Below, one piece after another: positions 55,394 to 63,271 of a DNA stretch of 64,000 bases. Made by a program: the position numbers and the translations under genes. Every line of letters starts with the position of its first letter. The stretch's first letter is position 1. Where the stretch lies: the NCBI RefSeq assembly GCF_013112485.1, contig NZ_JABFHG010000005.1:287926-351925 (forward strand), read 5' to 3'. The DNA comes from Roseicella sp. DB1501. GTDB lineage: Bacteria > Pseudomonadota > Alphaproteobacteria > Acetobacterales > Acetobacteraceae. A model generated the notes under the pieces. It saw only the letters and a list, made by a program, of their open reading frames with translations, made no database searches and had not been told where the DNA came from.

Positions 55394-58300
55394 TCAGGCG
55401 AAGAGCACATCGTGCAGCGCCGGATGCGCGGGCGCGAGGGCGGCGAGATGCGCGAGGTCGCCCGCCGCATCGGCGCCGTGATCGGCGAGCGCGGTGGCCG
55501 CATCCGGCGCGGGATGCGCCGGATCGGCCGATGTGCCGAGCAGGACCGGCGCCGTCTCCGCGCTGGCCGAGGTGACGACCGCATGGGCGGCATCGGCGCC
55601 GGGCAGGGTCGCGGCCTTCAGGTCGCTCGAGAAGCTGAGCGTCGTCAACGCGACGGCATCCGCGGTGTCATGCAGCGCGACCGTGGTCGGGATGGCCGCC
55701 GCGTGCTGATCCCCGGCGGCGGTGCCCGTGCCATGCGCGGCGCTGTCGGTGCCCTGGCCAGCGGCGGCGGCGAGCGGAGCACCCGTGTTCGAGGTCACGG
55801 CGCTATGGGATGCGGGCGCGTCGGTCGCGGCAGGCTGGGTGCTGCCGCTCGCGGCCTGCACCATCGTCGTATCCGTGCCATGCGCCACGCTGTCGCCGCT
55901 CTGTCCAGTGGCCGTCGCCAGCGCCGTGCCGGGCGCGCCAGCCGCGCCCGATGCCGGGGCGGCGTGCGAGGCAGACGCCGCGGACCCGGTGGTGCCGCTC
56001 GCGGCCTGCGCCGCGATGGTGTCCGCGCCATGCGCCGCGCTGTTGCCGCCCTGTCCGGTGGCCGTCGCCAGCGCCGTGCCGAGCGCGTCGGTCGCGCCCG
56101 ATGCCGGGGTGGCGTGCGAGGCAGCCGCATCGGTCGCGGTGGTGCCGCTCGCGGCCTGTGCCGCGATGGTGTCCGTGCCATGCGCCGCGCTATTGCCGCC
56201 CTGTCCAGTGGCCGTCGCCAGCGCCGTGCCGAGCGCATCGGCCGCACCCGATGCCGGTGTGGCGTGCGAGGCAGCCGCATCGGTCGCGGTGGTGCCGCTC
56301 GCGGACTGCGCCGTGATGGTGTCCGCGCCATGCGCCGCGCTATTGCCGCCCTGCCCGGTGACCGTCGCCAGCGCCGTGCCGAGCGCATCGGCCGCACCCG
56401 ATGCCGTGGTGGCATGCGAGGCAGACGCCGCGGATCCGGTGGTGCCGCTCGCGGCCTGCGCCGCGATGGTGTTCGTGCCATGCGCCGCGCTGTCGCCGCT
56501 CTGTCCGGTGGCCGTCGCCAGCGCCGTGCCGAGCGCGCCGGCCGCGCCCGATGCCGCGGCGGCATTCGAGGCAGACGCCGCGGATCCGGTGGTGCCACTC
56601 GTGGCCTGCGCTGCCGCCGCATCCGTACCATGCGCAACGCCGTTGCCGCTCTGGTCCGTGCCGCTCTGGCCTGTCACCGTTGCCAGCACTGTGCCGAGCG
56701 CGCCGGCCGCGCCCGATGCCGTGGCGGCGTGGGACGCCGACGCATCGGTCGCAGCCTGGGCTGTCGTTCCGCTCGTCGCATGCGCCGCGCCGTCGCTCGC
56801 CGCCAGGCCGGTGCCGAGGGAGGTTGCCGCGCCGCCGAGCGCATCCGTCGCCGCCGTCACGGCGCCGGCGAGGCCCGTGGTGCCCGCGGCATGCGCCGTC
56901 CCGCCCGTCGTCGTCGCGGCGGTGCCAGTGGTGGTGCCAGTGGTGGTGGTGGCGGTCTGGTCCGTCGTGGCCGTGCTGCCATGCGCGGCGGCCTCCGTCG
57001 CGCCGGCGATGGCCGTACCGCCGACGAGCGTCGCATCCGCATGGATGGCGGCATCGGAGGCGGTGGTGCCGCCATGCGCGATCGTGCCGGCCGTCTTCGT
57101 CGCGGCCGTGCCGCTCGCCGTGCCCGTCACCGTCGCGACCGCGCTGCCGGTCGCGGCATGGCTCGCATCGCCCGTGCCGCCGGTCTGGCCGCTCACTGCA
57201 TCCGCGGCGGTCTTCGCCGTGGTCGTCGACGTGCCGGTGGTCGTCGACGTGCCGGTGGTCGCCGGGCCGGTGGTCGTCGTGCCGGTCGAGGCATGGCCCG
57301 TATCGCTCGTGCCGCCGGCCAGGCTGCTCGCCGCATCCGCGGCGGTCTTCGCCGTGCCGCCGGTCAGTGCGGCGAGCTTGCCCGTCGCCGTATCGGCGAG
57401 GCTGGTGGCGGTCGTCTTCGTGCGGCCGGCCGCGCTGCCCGTATCCTGATCGGTCGATGCCGTCTGCGTCCCGGTGCCGACCTGGCTGGCCTTGGCCGTG
57501 CCTGTCGCGTTGCCGCTCGTGCCTGAGGTCGCGGCGGCGGTGGTCGCCGCGCTGTCGCTCGTCACCGCGGCCAGGCTGGTCGAGGCATGGCTGTCCGGCA
57601 GCGTGTTCGCGACCCACGCGCTGGCCTTGCCGAGCGTGCCGGACGTCGTCGCGCCCGACACCGTCTGCGAGGCCGTCGTGGCGTCACTGCTCACGCTCTC
57701 CGTCACCGCCTGCGCCGCGCCGTTCGGGCTGGCGCTGGCCGTGGCGGCCGCGGCCGTCGTCACGGTTGCAGCCTGGGCCGCCTTCTGGCTGGCATCCGCC
57801 TGCACCAGCTTGGTGCTCAGCGCCGCCGCCTGATTCGCCTCGGTGGTCGCGGCAGCGGCCTCCTTGGCCGTCGCTGCGGCCGTCGTCGCGCGCTGGCCAG
57901 CGGTCGCCGCCTCGGGCAGCTGCACCGCCGGCAGGTCGAGCGCCGCCGCCTCCGCCCCGCCGGCATCGCCGAGCAGCGCCTTCAGCCCGGCGCCGGCCGC
58001 CGCCTCCGCCGCGGCGAATTGCACCGCCGCCGGGGCGAGCGGCTGCAGCGTGGCGGCGAAGAGCGAGCTCGCGCCGTGCAGGCCGGGCGGCAGGCCGAGC
58101 GCGCCCGCGCCGCCCCCGGCGACGGCCGCGATTACCGCCGCATCGCCCGCCCCGGCCGGCGCCTCGGCCGCGGCCAGATGCACCGCCGGGTCGATCGGGG
58201 CATGGCCGGCGAGCGGCACGGGCCCGGCCCCCGGCGGCGTCACGCCATCCGCCGGCCCGTCCGGCACGTGCCGGCCGAGCAGCATCAGCAGCAGGGCGCC

Positions 58301-58552
58301 GTAGAGGCCGAGGCCGGTCGCCTCGGTCCAGCTCACCGCGCCGCGGAATTTCTGGTGCAGCCGGGCGCGCGCCCAGGCGGCATGGCTGGCCGCCTCCTCG
58401 GCCGGGGTGATGCTGGCGGCCGGCCTGCCGGGCTTCGGCCGGCGCAGCGGCCGCAGCTCGGCCTCGGTGAGGAAGGACTCGTCGCGCCCACGGGCCAGGC
58501 TGGAGGCAAGGCTGATGCGGAACCGGATCCGGCCTGGCCGATGATGCACCAT
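55394..58552 (-). CDS. Large Ala/Thr/Gly/Ser-rich tandem-repeat protein
   Basis: A 1052-residue protein I cannot assign to a family. Layout: a basic N-terminus (about 60 residues) and one short hydrophobic helix (GLGLYGALLLMLLG, about residues 80-93); an Ala-rich part to about residue 235; a Thr/Ala/Gly/Ser region to about residue 600; six tandem repeats of 50-55 residues (core ASGAAGALGTALATATGQSG then AAHGTDTIAAQAASGTT); and a 150-residue end closing with HPALHDVLFA. I see no Cys in it. G/C-ending codons dominate in this frame, supporting coding. The start at 58552 has GGGGGAGAG 5 nt upstream. An acidic residue followed by hydrophobic ones at the end recalls type I secretion signals, but no transporter is nearby. 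Confidence 0.75.
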   Translation of the reverse strand: MVHHRPGRIRFRISLASSLARGRDESFLTEAELRPLRRPKPGRPAASITPAEEAASHAAWARARLHQKFRGAVSWTEATGLGLYGALLLMLLGRHVPDGPADGVTPPGAGPVPLAGHAPIDPAVHLAAAEAPAGAGDAAVIAAVAGGGAGALGLPPGLHGASSLFAATLQPLAPAAVQFAAAEAAAGAGLKALLGDAGGAEAAALDLPAVQLPEAATAGQRATTAAATAKEAAAATTEANQAAALSTKLVQADASQKAAQAATVTTAAAATASASPNGAAQAVTESVSSDATTASQTVSGATTSGTLGKASAWVANTLPDSHASTSLAAVTSDSAATTAAATSGTSGNATGTAKASQVGTGTQTASTDQDTGSAAGRTKTTATSLADTATGKLAALTGGTAKTAADAASSLAGGTSDTGHASTGTTTTGPATTGTSTTTGTSTTTAKTAADAVSGQTGGTGDASHAATGSAVATVTGTASGTAATKTAGTIAHGGTTASDAAIHADATLVGGTAIAGATEAAAHGSTATTDQTATTTTGTTTGTAATTTGGTAHAAGTTGLAGAVTAATDALGGAATSLGTGLAASDGAAHATSGTTAQAATDASASHAATASGAAGALGTVLATVTGQSGTDQSGNGVAHGTDAAAAQATSGTTGSAASASNAAAASGAAGALGTALATATGQSGDSAAHGTNTIAAQAASGTTGSAASASHATTASGAADALGTALATVTGQGGNSAAHGADTITAQSASGTTATDAAASHATPASGAADALGTALATATGQGGNSAAHGTDTIAAQAASGTTATDAAASHATPASGATDALGTALATATGQGGNSAAHGADTIAAQAASGTTGSAASASHAAPASGAAGAPGTALATATGQSGDSVAHGTDTTMVQAASGSTQPAATDAPASHSAVTSNTGAPLAAAAGQGTDSAAHGTGTAAGDQHAAAIPTTVALHDTADAVALTTLSFSSDLKAATLPGADAAHAVVTSASAETAPVLLGTSADPAHPAPDAATALADHGADAAGDLAHLAALAPAHPALHDVLFA
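55832..56746. repeat. Tandem array of 150-bp coding repeats
   Basis: Six units inside the low-complexity protein gene: five of exactly 150 bp and one of 165 bp (right end, with a 5-codon insertion). The anchor GCCGTCGCCAGCGCCGTGCC recurs at 55911, 56061, 56211, 56361 (one base changed) and 56511, and a diverged form at 56676. The high DNA identity points to recent expansion or gene conversion. Boundaries are approximate. Confidence 0.9.
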
Positions 58553-58598
58553 GGTCGCTCTCCCCCTCGCGCGGCGCGGCAAAACTATCGTGCGGAAT

Positions 58599-58604
58599 AG
58601 TATA
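58599..58604 (-). promoter_or_regulatory. Possible -10 box of the repeat-protein gene
   Basis: TATACT on the minus strand lies 47 bp before the start codon in one of the few AT-rich patches of this region. It sits beside a short inverted repeat (ACTAT-8 bp-ATAGT, 58585-58602). No good -35 hexamer is seen 17 bp upstream. Confidence 0.35.
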
Positions 58605-58671
58605 CGACCTGCCCCGCTCCACCACCCGGCGTGGCACACGAAGCCGTGGGGTGCGGCAGGCGCGGCCCAGA

Positions 58672-58713
58672 CGTGGCATCGGTGCCGTGGCATCCGTGCC
58701 GTGGCATCCTGGC
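58672..58713. repeat. Three 14-bp direct repeats in a divergent promoter region
   Basis: CGTGGCATCGGTGC, CGTGGCATCCGTGC and CGTGGCATCCTGGC follow without spacers; a weaker relative (CGTGGCACACGAAGC) starts at 58630. They lie between the divergent repeat-protein and SDR genes, roughly 70 bp upstream of the possible -10 box. The 14-bp period does not match a helical turn. They could be operator sites or a simple slippage product. Confidence 0.6.
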
Positions 58714-58801
58714 CACGCATCGCAGCAGGGCGGCGGCCTTGCCGGGCGCCCGCGGCCTTGCGAGGCTCGCCGCAGCGAAACATCCAGGGGAGAGAAACGC
58801 C

Positions 58802-59554
58802 ATGCGCGTCGCCAACAAGGTCGCCCTCGTCACCGGCGCCGCCTCCGGCATGGGGGCGGCGACGGCCAGGCTGCTGGCGCGGGAGGGCGCCAAGGTCGCC
58901 GTCGCCGACATGCTCGAGGCCGAGGGCCAGTCCGTCGTCGCCGAGATCGAGAAGGCGGGCGGCACCACCCGCTTCCTCCGCCTCGACGTCGCCGAGGAGG
59001 ATCAGTGGGAGGCCGCGGTCGCCGAGGTCACCGGCGCCTGGGGGCGGCTCGACATCCTGGTGAACAATGCCGGCATCTCCGGCAGCAACACCAACAACCT
59101 CTACGACACCGCCCTCTGGGACCGCATCATGGCGGTGAATGCCCGCGGCGTCTTCCTCGGCGTGAAGCACGGCGTCGCCGCCATGCGCCAGGGCGGCGGC
59201 GGCTCCATCATCAACCTGTCTTCCATCTCCGGCGTGGTCGGGCAGCAGCGCATCCATTGCGCCTACAACGCCTCCAAGGCGGCGGTGCGGCTGCTGACGA
59301 AATCCATCGCCGTGCAGGAGGGCGCGGCGGGCATTCGGGTGAACAGCGTGCATCCCGGGCTGATGCCGCCGATGCGCACCAGCGGCGCCACCGCCGATCC
59401 GGTCTTCCGCGCCAAGATGCTGAACCACGTGCCGCTCCGCCGCACCGGCGAGGTGGACGAGGTCGCCTATGCCATCCTCTTCCTCGCCTCCGACGAGAGC
59501 GCCTACATGACGGGCACGGAGCTGCACGTGGATGGCGGCTACCTCGCCTGCTGA
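58802..59554 (+). CDS. Short-chain dehydrogenase/reductase
   Basis: A 250-residue classical SDR. The cofactor motif is VTGAASGMGAAT (TGxxxGxG); an Asp in VAVADM follows the second strand and favours NAD(H). NNAGISG and the catalytic Ser-Tyr-Lys set (NLSSISG, AYNASKAAV) are present. The C-terminal ELHVDGGYLA is typical of cyclopentanol/3-alpha-hydroxysteroid-type family members. The start at 58802 has GGGGAGAG 7 nt upstream. The substrate is unknown. It converges on the TRAP binding-protein gene. Confidence 0.92.
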   Translation: MRVANKVALVTGAASGMGAATARLLAREGAKVAVADMLEAEGQSVVAEIEKAGGTTRFLRLDVAEEDQWEAAVAEVTGAWGRLDILVNNAGISGSNTNNLYDTALWDRIMAVNARGVFLGVKHGVAAMRQGGGGSIINLSSISGVVGQQRIHCAYNASKAAVRLLTKSIAVQEGAAGIRVNSVHPGLMPPMRTSGATADPVFRAKMLNHVPLRRTGEVDEVAYAILFLASDESAYMTGTELHVDGGYLAC

Positions 59555-59561
59555 GGCGATC

Positions 59562-59590
59562 CGGGCCCGTCCCAGGGCGGCACGGGCCCG
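59562..59590. terminator. Hairpin between convergent genes
   Basis: A perfect 9-bp stem (CGGGCCCGT/ACGGGCCCG) with an 11-nt loop fills the 43-bp space between the SDR stop and the TRAP-protein stop. Neither side has a T-run, but the placement suggests a two-way terminator. Confidence 0.5.
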
Positions 59591-59597
59591 TCAGCCC

Positions 59598-60680
59598 TCA
59601 GCGCGGCACCGAGGCCACGGCGACGAAATTCGCCATCGAATCCTCGGCGACGCGGAACCACTGGCTCTGCTCGACCCGGTGGCGGTTCCAGTGCTCCCAC
59701 ACCTTGCGGAAGCGTGGATTCTGCTCGCCGAGCTCGCCGTACAGCTCCTGTGAGGCCTTGTAGGCGGCGCCCATGATCTCCCGCGAATAGGGCCGGAGCT
59801 GCGTCCCGCTGGCGAGGAGGCGGCGCATCGCCGGCGGCGCCAGCTCGTCGAAGCGGGCCATGGACCAGTGCCAGCACTCGGCGCCGGCCGTCTCCATCAC
59901 CTGCTTGTACTGCGCCGGCAGCGTGTCCCAGGCCTTGGCATTGACCATGATGTCGGCGGAGGGCGCCCATTCCCACCAGCCGGGATAGTAGTAGTACTTG
60001 GCGATGCGGTTGAAGCCGAGCTTCTCGTCATCATAGGGGCCGATGTATTCGGCGGCGTCGATGACTCCGCGCTCCAGCGCCGGATAGATGTCGCCGGGCG
60101 CGAGCTGCTGGGCGATGACGCCGAGCTTGCCCATCACCAGCCCCGCCAGGCCGGCGATCCGCATCTTGATGCCCTTCATGTCCTCCGGCGTGCGGACCTC
60201 GCGGCGGAACCAGCCGCCCATCTGCGCGCCGGTGTTGTTCGCCGGGATCGCATGCACGCCCTGGTCGCGGTAGACGTCGCGCATGATCTCGCGCCCGCCG
60301 CCCTCATACAGCCAGGACCAGGTCTGCCGGCTGCTCAGCCCGAAGGGGACGGCGGTGCCGAAGGCGAGCGTCGGGTCCTTGCCGTAGTAGAAGGTGGCCG
60401 GGGTGAAGCCGCATTCGACCGAACCCTGGCCGATCGCATCCATCACCTGCAGCCCCGGCACGATCTCGCCCGGGCCGAAGGGGGTGAGCTGGAAGGCGCC
60501 ATCCGTCAGCTCGCCGACGCGGCGGCAGAACAGCTCGTGGCAGGCCCATTGCGTGTCCACGGATTTCGGATAGCTGCCCGGGCAGCGCCAGCGGAGGCGC
60601 GGTTGCGCGGATGCCAGGCTGGGTGCGCCCAGCGCAGCCGCGCCAAACGCTCCGCCAGCCATCAAATGGCGTCGGTCCAT
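59598..60680 (-). CDS. TRAP transporter solute-binding protein (DctP family)
   Basis: A periplasmic binding protein of 360 residues. The signal peptide MDRRHLMAGGAFGAAALG carries a twin-Arg pattern and is followed by an Ala-x-Ala site before QPRLRW. The mature part has the DctP family's PFGPGEIVPGLQVMDAIGQG and the conserved strand region GIKMRIAGLAGLVMGKLG with the substrate-binding Arg, then ALERGVIDAAEYIGP. It most resembles binding proteins for 2-oxoacids or other monocarboxylates. No dctQ/dctM membrane genes are next to it, so it must work with a transporter encoded elsewhere. The start at 60680 has GGGGAGG 10 nt upstream. Confidence 0.9.
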   Translation of the reverse strand: MDRRHLMAGGAFGAAALGAPSLASAQPRLRWRCPGSYPKSVDTQWACHELFCRRVGELTDGAFQLTPFGPGEIVPGLQVMDAIGQGSVECGFTPATFYYGKDPTLAFGTAVPFGLSSRQTWSWLYEGGGREIMRDVYRDQGVHAIPANNTGAQMGGWFRREVRTPEDMKGIKMRIAGLAGLVMGKLGVIAQQLAPGDIYPALERGVIDAAEYIGPYDDEKLGFNRIAKYYYYPGWWEWAPSADIMVNAKAWDTLPAQYKQVMETAGAECWHWSMARFDELAPPAMRRLLASGTQLRPYSREIMGAAYKASQELYGELGEQNPRFRKVWEHWNRHRVEQSQWFRVAEDSMANFVAVASVPR

Positions 60681-60802
60681 GGCCTGTTTGCCTCCCCGCG
60701 TGCTGTGACGCTTGCGGGCAGCTTGCCCATGCGGCCAGGCCATCTGCAATAAAAATAGGATCAAACCGAAAGGCCGGGCGCCGGCCGGCCCGACGATCGG
60801 CT

Positions 60803-60909
60803 CTGGACCATGATCCGCTCACACAGGTCCGCGGATCATGGCCCAGGCCGTTGCTTGATCGCGCCATGCACGCTTTTCGGTGAGTCCACCTCAAGCGATC
60901 ACGCTCTAC
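60803..60909 (+). repeat. Dispersed palindromic element, family 1, copy 3
   Basis: A 107-bp copy: TGGACCATGATCCGCTCA, CGCGGATCATGGCCCAG, TTGCTTGATCGCG, TTTTCGGTGAGTCCACCTC and the end GCGATCACGCTCTAC. The CTA near its end is the stop codon of the ABC binding-protein gene on the minus strand. The remaining gap to the TRAP gene (60681-60802) has an AT-rich patch at about 60749-60768 that may hold the TRAP promoter. Confidence 0.85.
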
Positions 60910-62117
60910 GCCTTCGCGCCGTCGATCACCTCGCCGAAGCGCACCCACATCCGCCCGTCCCAGCGCACGAGCTGGAGCTGCTGCAGCGGCCGGTAGTCCT
61001 TCGGCCCCGTATCGACGAGGATGCCGGGCAACAGCGTCGGCAGCGCCAGCCCGCGCAGGTTGGCCGCCTCCCGCATGATCCGCTCGCGCGTGAACTCGCC
61101 CTCGCACTGCCGCAGGATCTGCAGCAGCGCCAGCCCCACCGTGTAGCCATAGGTGTAGTAGATATCGCCGATATCGGCATCCGGCAGGTATTGCGCCATG
61201 AAGGCGCGGAAGCCGTCCATGCCGGCATCGCCCGCCCAGGCGGGGTCGTTCGGATCCTTCAGATAGGCCGAGGTGATGGTGCCCACGGCCCGCTCCGCCC
61301 CGGCCGGCTGGATGACGCCGGCGACCGAGCTGGCGCCGCTCGGGATGTAGTGGGTCATCCGCGCGCCGAGCTCGTGCAGGCGGCGGATCGCCATGGCGGC
61401 GAATTTCGCGGTGACGCCGGAGACCAGCACGTCGGCGCCCTGCAGCGCGATGAGCTGGCTGTCCACCGTCGGGTCTGTCACTTCGTAGGAGGCGGCGCGG
61501 ACGCGCGAATCGTAGTCCGCGCCGAGCACGTCCCGGAGGCCGGTGATGTAGTCCCGACCGAAATCGTCGTTCTGGTAGAGCAGCGCGAAGCGCGCATCCG
61601 GCTTCTGCGCCAGCGCGTGCCGGGCGAAGACCTGCGCCTCGGTCCGCGCCGAGGGGGCGAAGCCCATGGTCCAGGGATGCGCCTCGTAATCGCCCCACTT
61701 GTCGCCGTTCACGGAGAGGAACAGGTGCGGCACCTTGCGCTGGTTGACGTAGCGCACGACGGCATTGTTCGGCGCCGTGCCGAGCATGTTGAAGAGGAAG
61801 GCGACGCGGTCCTGCTCCACCAGCCGCCGCACCTGCTCGAGCGTCTTCGGCGGGCTGAAGCCGTCGTCGTAGAGGATGTAGGTGAGCTCGCGGCCGGCGA
61901 TGCCGCCCTGCGCGTTCGCCATCCGGCAGACGCCCTCCACCGCGCGGCATTGCACGCCGAGCGCCGAGACAGGGCCGGAGAGCGCCGTGGTGCCGCCGAA
62001 GCGGATCTCGGTGGCGCTGACGCCCGGCATCGCCTCGGCCCGCGCCGGGCGCGGCGCCGTCACGGCCCCCGCGGCCAGGCCGCCGAGCCCCGCCCCCAGC
62101 AGGCTGCGTCGCTGCAT
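60906..62117 (-). CDS. ABC transporter substrate-binding protein (branched-chain amino acid type)
   Basis: A periplasmic binding protein of 403 residues of the LivJ/type I fold. The signal peptide begins MQRRSLLGAGLGGLAAG with a twin-Arg pattern, followed by the cleavage region ARAEA. The mature chain opens with TEIRFGGTTALSGPVSALG, has LTYILYDDGFSPPKTLEQVR and VAFLFNMLGTAPNNAVVRY, then FALLYQNDDFGRDYITGLRD, all standard positions. The ligand is probably an amino acid, amide or aromatic acid. No permease or ATPase genes are adjacent. It lies 32 bp after a dehydrogenase gene. Its stop codon belongs to a repeat element. Confidence 0.9.
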   Translation of the reverse strand: MQRRSLLGAGLGGLAAGAVTAPRPARAEAMPGVSATEIRFGGTTALSGPVSALGVQCRAVEGVCRMANAQGGIAGRELTYILYDDGFSPPKTLEQVRRLVEQDRVAFLFNMLGTAPNNAVVRYVNQRKVPHLFLSVNGDKWGDYEAHPWTMGFAPSARTEAQVFARHALAQKPDARFALLYQNDDFGRDYITGLRDVLGADYDSRVRAASYEVTDPTVDSQLIALQGADVLVSGVTAKFAAMAIRRLHELGARMTHYIPSGASSVAGVIQPAGAERAVGTITSAYLKDPNDPAWAGDAGMDGFRAFMAQYLPDADIGDIYYTYGYTVGLALLQILRQCEGEFTRERIMREAANLRGLALPTLLPGILVDTGPKDYRPLQQLQLVRWDGRMWVRFGEVIDGAKA

Positions 62118-62149
62118 GTCCTTCCTTCTCTCCCTTTTGCCGTGCCGGA

Positions 62150-63181
62150 TTATCTCCCCGGATCGACCAGCACCTTCACCTGCTGCCCCGGCCGGCGCAG
62201 CGCCTCGAAGGCGCCGGGCAGCGCATCGAGCCCGATGACATCGGTGACGAAATCCGCGGCGCGGATCTCCCCCGCCGCGACATGGCCGAGCACGCGGGCG
62301 AAATCGGCGCGGTCATAGGCGAGGACGAAGCGCAGGGTCAGCTCCTTGCGGATCGCCATGCGCGGCCGCAGCCGGTCCTCCTCCATGCAGACGCCGACCA
62401 CGGTGATCCGGCCGCGCGGCGGCGCCAGCTCGATCATCCGTTGCAGCATGCCGGGGATGCCGACGCATTCGAAGATGAGGTCGGGCGGCCCGCCCGCCAC
62501 CGCGCGGAAGGCCTCGGCCAGCGGCGCGGCGGCGGGGTCGAGCACCGCCGTCGCGCCCAGCCGCGCCGCCCTCTCCCGCCGCGCCGCGCCGGGCTCGCTC
62601 ACCACCACCGCGCCGGCGCCGCCGAGCCGCGCCAGCAGCGCGACGGCGAGGCCGATCGGCCCCGCCCCGGTCACCAGCACCCGGGCGCCGGCCGGCATCG
62701 CCGACATGGCGACGGCATGCGCGCCGACCGCCAGCGGCTCCAGCAGCGCGCCCTCGGCGAAGCCGATGCCCTCGGGCAGGCGCAGCGCCTGGCTGGCGCG
62801 GATGCGCACCCGCTCGGCATAGCCGCCCGGCACCAGCGGCGAGAAGCCGAGGCCGGTGATGCCGGGGCAGGTCGCGGCCAGCCCCTTTCCGCATTCGCCG
62901 AGCGGCTCGCACTCCGCGCAGGGGGCGAAGGGGATGCAGGCGACGCGCTCGCCGGGCCGGAAGCCGGGATCGCCCGAGGCAAGGACGGTGCCGGCGAATT
63001 CATGGCCGAGCACGGTGCCCGGCTGCAGGCGATAGTCCGGCACCTCGCTCGCATGCAGGTCGCTGCCGCAGATGCCGCAGAGCGCGACCTGCAGCAGCAG
63101 GTCGCCCGGCCCGGCGACCGGCTCGGGCTGCGCGCGCAGCGCGAGCGGCTGGCCGATGCCCTCAAAGACCGCGGCGCGCAT
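62150..63181 (-). CDS. Zinc-dependent alcohol/polyol dehydrogenase (MDR family)
   Basis: A 343-residue medium-chain dehydrogenase. The catalytic zinc ligands are in CGICGSDLHAS (Cys) and LGHEFAGTV (His-Glu). Cysteines for the structural zinc lie in APCAECEPLGECGKGLAATC, and the Rossmann motif is VLVTGAGPIGLAVALLARLG. It resembles the threonine/sorbitol dehydrogenase-like branch. The start is ATG at 63181, the first residue of the family pattern MRAAVFEGIGQPLAL. It is probably co-transcribed with the ABC binding-protein gene, so the two may share a substrate. Confidence 0.9.
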   Translation of the reverse strand: MRAAVFEGIGQPLALRAQPEPVAGPGDLLLQVALCGICGSDLHASEVPDYRLQPGTVLGHEFAGTVLASGDPGFRPGERVACIPFAPCAECEPLGECGKGLAATCPGITGLGFSPLVPGGYAERVRIRASQALRLPEGIGFAEGALLEPLAVGAHAVAMSAMPAGARVLVTGAGPIGLAVALLARLGGAGAVVVSEPGAARRERAARLGATAVLDPAAAPLAEAFRAVAGGPPDLIFECVGIPGMLQRMIELAPPRGRITVVGVCMEEDRLRPRMAIRKELTLRFVLAYDRADFARVLGHVAAGEIRAADFVTDVIGLDALPGAFEALRRPGQQVKVLVDPGR

Positions 63182-63271
63182 GGCGTTTCCCTCCCGCTTT
63201 TGCCAGTAGCGGATCGCGGATGGGCCGGCGCGTCAATCCGGGCATGGCAAATGAACCGGGCGTGGCGCCCG

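Noticed and set aside
55832..56746. CRISPR-like array
   Set aside because: The units are contiguous 150-bp coding repeats with no unique spacers and no cas genes. The 144-bp units near 63.6 kb are likewise TPR coding repeats.
55412..57526. Plus-strand open frames (704 and 575 codons) inside the repeat-protein gene
   Set aside because: The repeats keep several frames open at once. The minus frame has a Shine-Dalgarno, a sensible N-terminus and G/C-ending codons; the plus frames have none of these in combination.
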